Shown piece after piece: positions 5,378 to 6,874 of a stretch of DNA of 6,874 nt. The DNA is taken from the NCBI GenBank assembly GCA_934699065.1, contig CAKUWD010000160.1, positions 1 through 6,874 of the forward strand. Direction: 5' to 3'. The position numbers were made by a program, and so were the translations under genes. Origin of the DNA: an uncultured Treponema sp. Its GTDB lineage: Bacteria; Spirochaetota; Spirochaetia; Treponematales; Treponemataceae. The notes under the pieces are model-generated. The model worked only from the letters and a program-made list of their open reading frames with translations. It made no database searches and was not told the origin of the DNA. Every line of letters starts with the position of its first letter. Position 1 is the stretch's first letter.

Positions 5378-6561
5378 TCAAATATCATAATTACACATTA
5401 GCTTTGGTAATAACTCATCTCTAATTTGAGCTAGTTTTCGGTTTTCAATACGATTGCAAATTATTGCTCCAATGATAGGCTCTATCACGGAGATTAATTT
5501 CAGATAAGTTTTCATATCTGGAAGAACTACTTCAGCTTTATCTAATTCTTCTCGTTTAATATGCCCCATCGTTGTTGCTTTGTCGGTAGCTAGGAAAATA
5601 AATCTGTCTAGGTGGTGTTTTGTCCATAAGTAATAAAACCATTTTCATATGTTTGTGATGTAACTTTGAAAAGGTGCTGATTTAGCCCGCAAGTTCCACC
5701 ACACCAAATGTCAACTAAAAGGCTTCCTGACCATGAAAAAATAACATCGCCATCATGGATGATGTATTCAGATTTAACTTTTGATGGCGAACATAATTCT
5801 GAGCTTTCATCATAACAGCCTTGGCGAAGTTCCTTAATCTTTAAAACTGGTAAATCTTCTTCATCTTCTAGGGAACGGAATTTCTGCATTGCTAGTCCAT
5901 TTAAATAATCAGCAATCTCCGACAGTTTCCCAACTTTCCATCCTTCCGGCATCTTACCGCCAAATGGTTCGAAGTCGACAAACCAGTTTTTGAAGAGGGC
6001 TTGGGCTTGCTGTTCGAGGTTGGTGTTTATTTTGTTGTTCAGTTCGATTTTGTCGTCGAGGGATGAGAGGATGGCGGCGATTTTTTGCTGGGTGGGGAGA
6101 GGGGGAAGTTTTATAGAAAATTTTGAAAGGGTATCTATTGTCAATGCTTTTTGAGTTGAACCAATACACATTGAATCTATCTGATTTTTTGCATAATAGG
6201 ATTCAAACCAATAGTATAAGAATTTAGGATTTACCTTATCTGTATTTGAGCGAAACCACGTTAAATTTCCATCCTTAAAGTAAAAGTTACTTTCGTTAAC
6301 TAACCATGGAATTCCAAGTGTACCAACTGAAGTTAATAAAATATCATCTATTTGTGGTACTGGGAATTTTGATTTGATTTCAGCAAAACGTTTGTGTGTA
6401 ATAAACAGTTCTGATGAAACAGTGTTTTTGTTATGTTTTTCTATTATTTCTTTGCCACGAGAGAAAGGTATACCAGATGAAACATATTCTTCTGCGAAAA
6501 TTCTTTTACTAGAACTAATATTACAAATATCTCCCAACTTACATTCTTTCCACTCTTCCAT
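5378..6561 (-). pseudogene. hsdS: Type I restriction-modification specificity subunit HsdS, single frameshift
   Basis: HsdS gives type I RM complexes their DNA specificity through two target-recognition domains (TRDs) joined by helices that bind HsdM. TRD1 is residues ~1-160, starting MEEWKECKLGDIC. The central conserved helix has LPPLPTQQKIAAILSSLDDKIELN and NWFVDFEPF. TRD2 starts MPEGWKVGKLSEIADY, and the C-terminal helix has NRKLAQIRDELLPKLM. With one missing base near 5640-5645 restored, the gene would encode 394 residues, a normal HsdS length. As read, the frame shifts after YEN (residue ~307), gives ten wrong residues and stops at 5608. The -1 frame continues FYYLWTKHHLDRFIFLATDKATTMGHIKR exactly as in HsdS. 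The start at 6561 follows GAGGGGG (6573-6567) at 5 bases and lies 10 bases after the previous stop. TRDs are AT-rich and the central helix GC-richer, as in shuffled hsdS genes. The final residues CNYDI are unusual. It may be an inactivating mutation, a phase switch or a sequencing error. Confidence 0.88.
5640..5645 (-). other. Frameshift point in hsdS
   Basis: On the minus strand GAAAATGGTTTT is read Glu-Asn-Gly-Phe. Adding one base (A in the A-run or T before GG) gives Glu-Lys/Asn-Trp-Phe-Tyr-Tyr-Leu-Trp, the usual HsdS pattern. The runs are only four A and four T, short for a typical phase-variable tract. Confidence 0.75.
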
Positions 6562-6566
6562 TCCAT

Positions 6567-6573
6567 CCCCCTC
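6567..6573 (-). promoter_or_regulatory. Shine-Dalgarno of hsdS overlapping the upstream stop
   Basis: GAGGGGG, 5 bases before the ATG at 6561. It overlaps the TGA (6574-6572) of the upstream gene, so hsdS is in the same operon and probably translationally coupled. It argues against an earlier in-frame start at 6606, inside the upstream gene. Confidence 0.7.
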
Positions 6574-6874
6574 ACACATACTCAACCGGCAGCGAAATAA
6601 CTTCATTGCTCAAATACAGAGGATTATCGCACTGGCAAATAATGCAGCCCTGACCAACAGAAACTCCGGCGATTTTAGATAGGACAGAGAAATGCTTTGC
6701 CATGTCTATTGTCGGGCGGGCTGATTTTTTTATTTCGATTGGGTAGAGGATATTGTCTTTTTCGATTATCAAATCTATCTCTTTTTTGTCTTTGTCACGG
6801 TAAAAATAGATTTTTTCGGTTTCGTGGCCGGCGTTGTAATATGATTTGATTACTTCGCTTACAACAAAGTTTTC
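6572..6874 (-). CDS. AAA ATPase/DUF4143 family protein, C-terminal 100 residues
   Basis: The frame is open to the right edge of the window, so the gene is 5'-truncated by the window, not necessarily in the genome. The visible part starts ENFVVSEVIKSYYNAGHE. It then shows a PD-(D/E)XK-like core: FYRDKDKKEIDLII, then YPIEIKKSA (Asp, then Glu-x-Lys). It ends ...SLPVEYV. This is the usual C-terminus of the large family of P-loop ATPases with a DUF4143 domain (about 380-430 residues). The restriction-endonuclease-like fold there is common, but nuclease activity is unproven. These genes are found scattered in mobile and defence regions of anaerobes. It lies 10 bases upstream of hsdS in a likely operon. 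Its codon use is GC-richer than the cargo further left. Confidence 0.85.
   Translation of the reverse strand, partial: ENFVVSEVIKSYYNAGHETEKIYFYRDKDKKEIDLIIEKDNILYPIEIKKSARPTIDMAKHFSVLSKIAGVSVGQGCIICQCDNPLYLSNEVISLPVEYV

Noticed and set aside
5954..6169. Minus-strand 71-codon frame inside hsdS
   Set aside because: Out of frame with the strongly HsdS-like reading; Pro/Arg-rich shadow product.
6374..6682. Plus-strand 102-codon frame
   Set aside because: Antisense to the hsdS start and the DUF4143 C-terminus, both well supported.
1..6874. CRISPR arrays, tRNA/rRNA genes, insertion sequences
   Set aside because: I saw no regularly spaced repeats, no cloverleaf or rRNA sequence, and no transposase frame or terminal inverted repeats.

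Overview
The window is a stretch of bacterial accessory DNA built around the 3' end of a type I restriction-modification (RM) operon. Every gene I can support lies on the minus strand, so the text runs from high to low coordinates. Most of it is very AT-rich. The DUF4143-type ATPase, the central conserved part of hsdS, and a short patch at about 2428-2514 are clearly richer in G+C. I read this as low-GC cargo inserted into a chromosome of higher GC. I cannot name the species. Ribosome binding sites are of the AAGGAGG type and the gene mix is typical of a bacterial defence island.

Right part (6874-5378): the 3' end of an AAA/DUF4143-family protein (PD-(D/E)XK-like C-terminus), then hsdS, the DNA-specificity subunit. 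hsdS has two target-recognition domains, but a one-base frameshift near 5640-5645 cuts the reading frame at about residue 307 of 394.

Middle (5329-2542): three AT-rich cargo genes. They are an unrecognised three-pass membrane protein, a RusA-like Holliday-junction-resolvase-fold nuclease with an extra C-terminal region, and a 421-residue protein with a C-terminal HEPN-type R-x4-H motif. The last two overlap by ATGA. A 3'-end remnant of a different hsdS lies just before the RusA-like gene and supplies its ribosome binding site.

Left part (2541-1): a GC-rich hairpin-bearing patch, then the first ~62 codons of a rhuM-type gene with a near-perfect Shine-Dalgarno sequence. That gene breaks abruptly into the last ~65 codons of yet another hsdS. 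This hsdS tail has no stop and runs in frame into a large protein that leaves the window. The protein combines an N-terminal HD phosphohydrolase-like domain with a GHKL (Hsp90/MutL-type) ATPase domain.

The recurring theme is that hsdS 3' ends occur three times, and each is directly followed by an accessory gene. Two of these tails share a 41-bp imperfect repeat whose last codons form the downstream gene's Shine-Dalgarno. The region looks like a hotspot where hsdS tails recombine and accessory genes, probably defence genes, are swapped behind them. The RusA-like/HEPN pair and the HD-GHKL protein are the best candidates for little-described defence systems. Their function is inferred, not shown.
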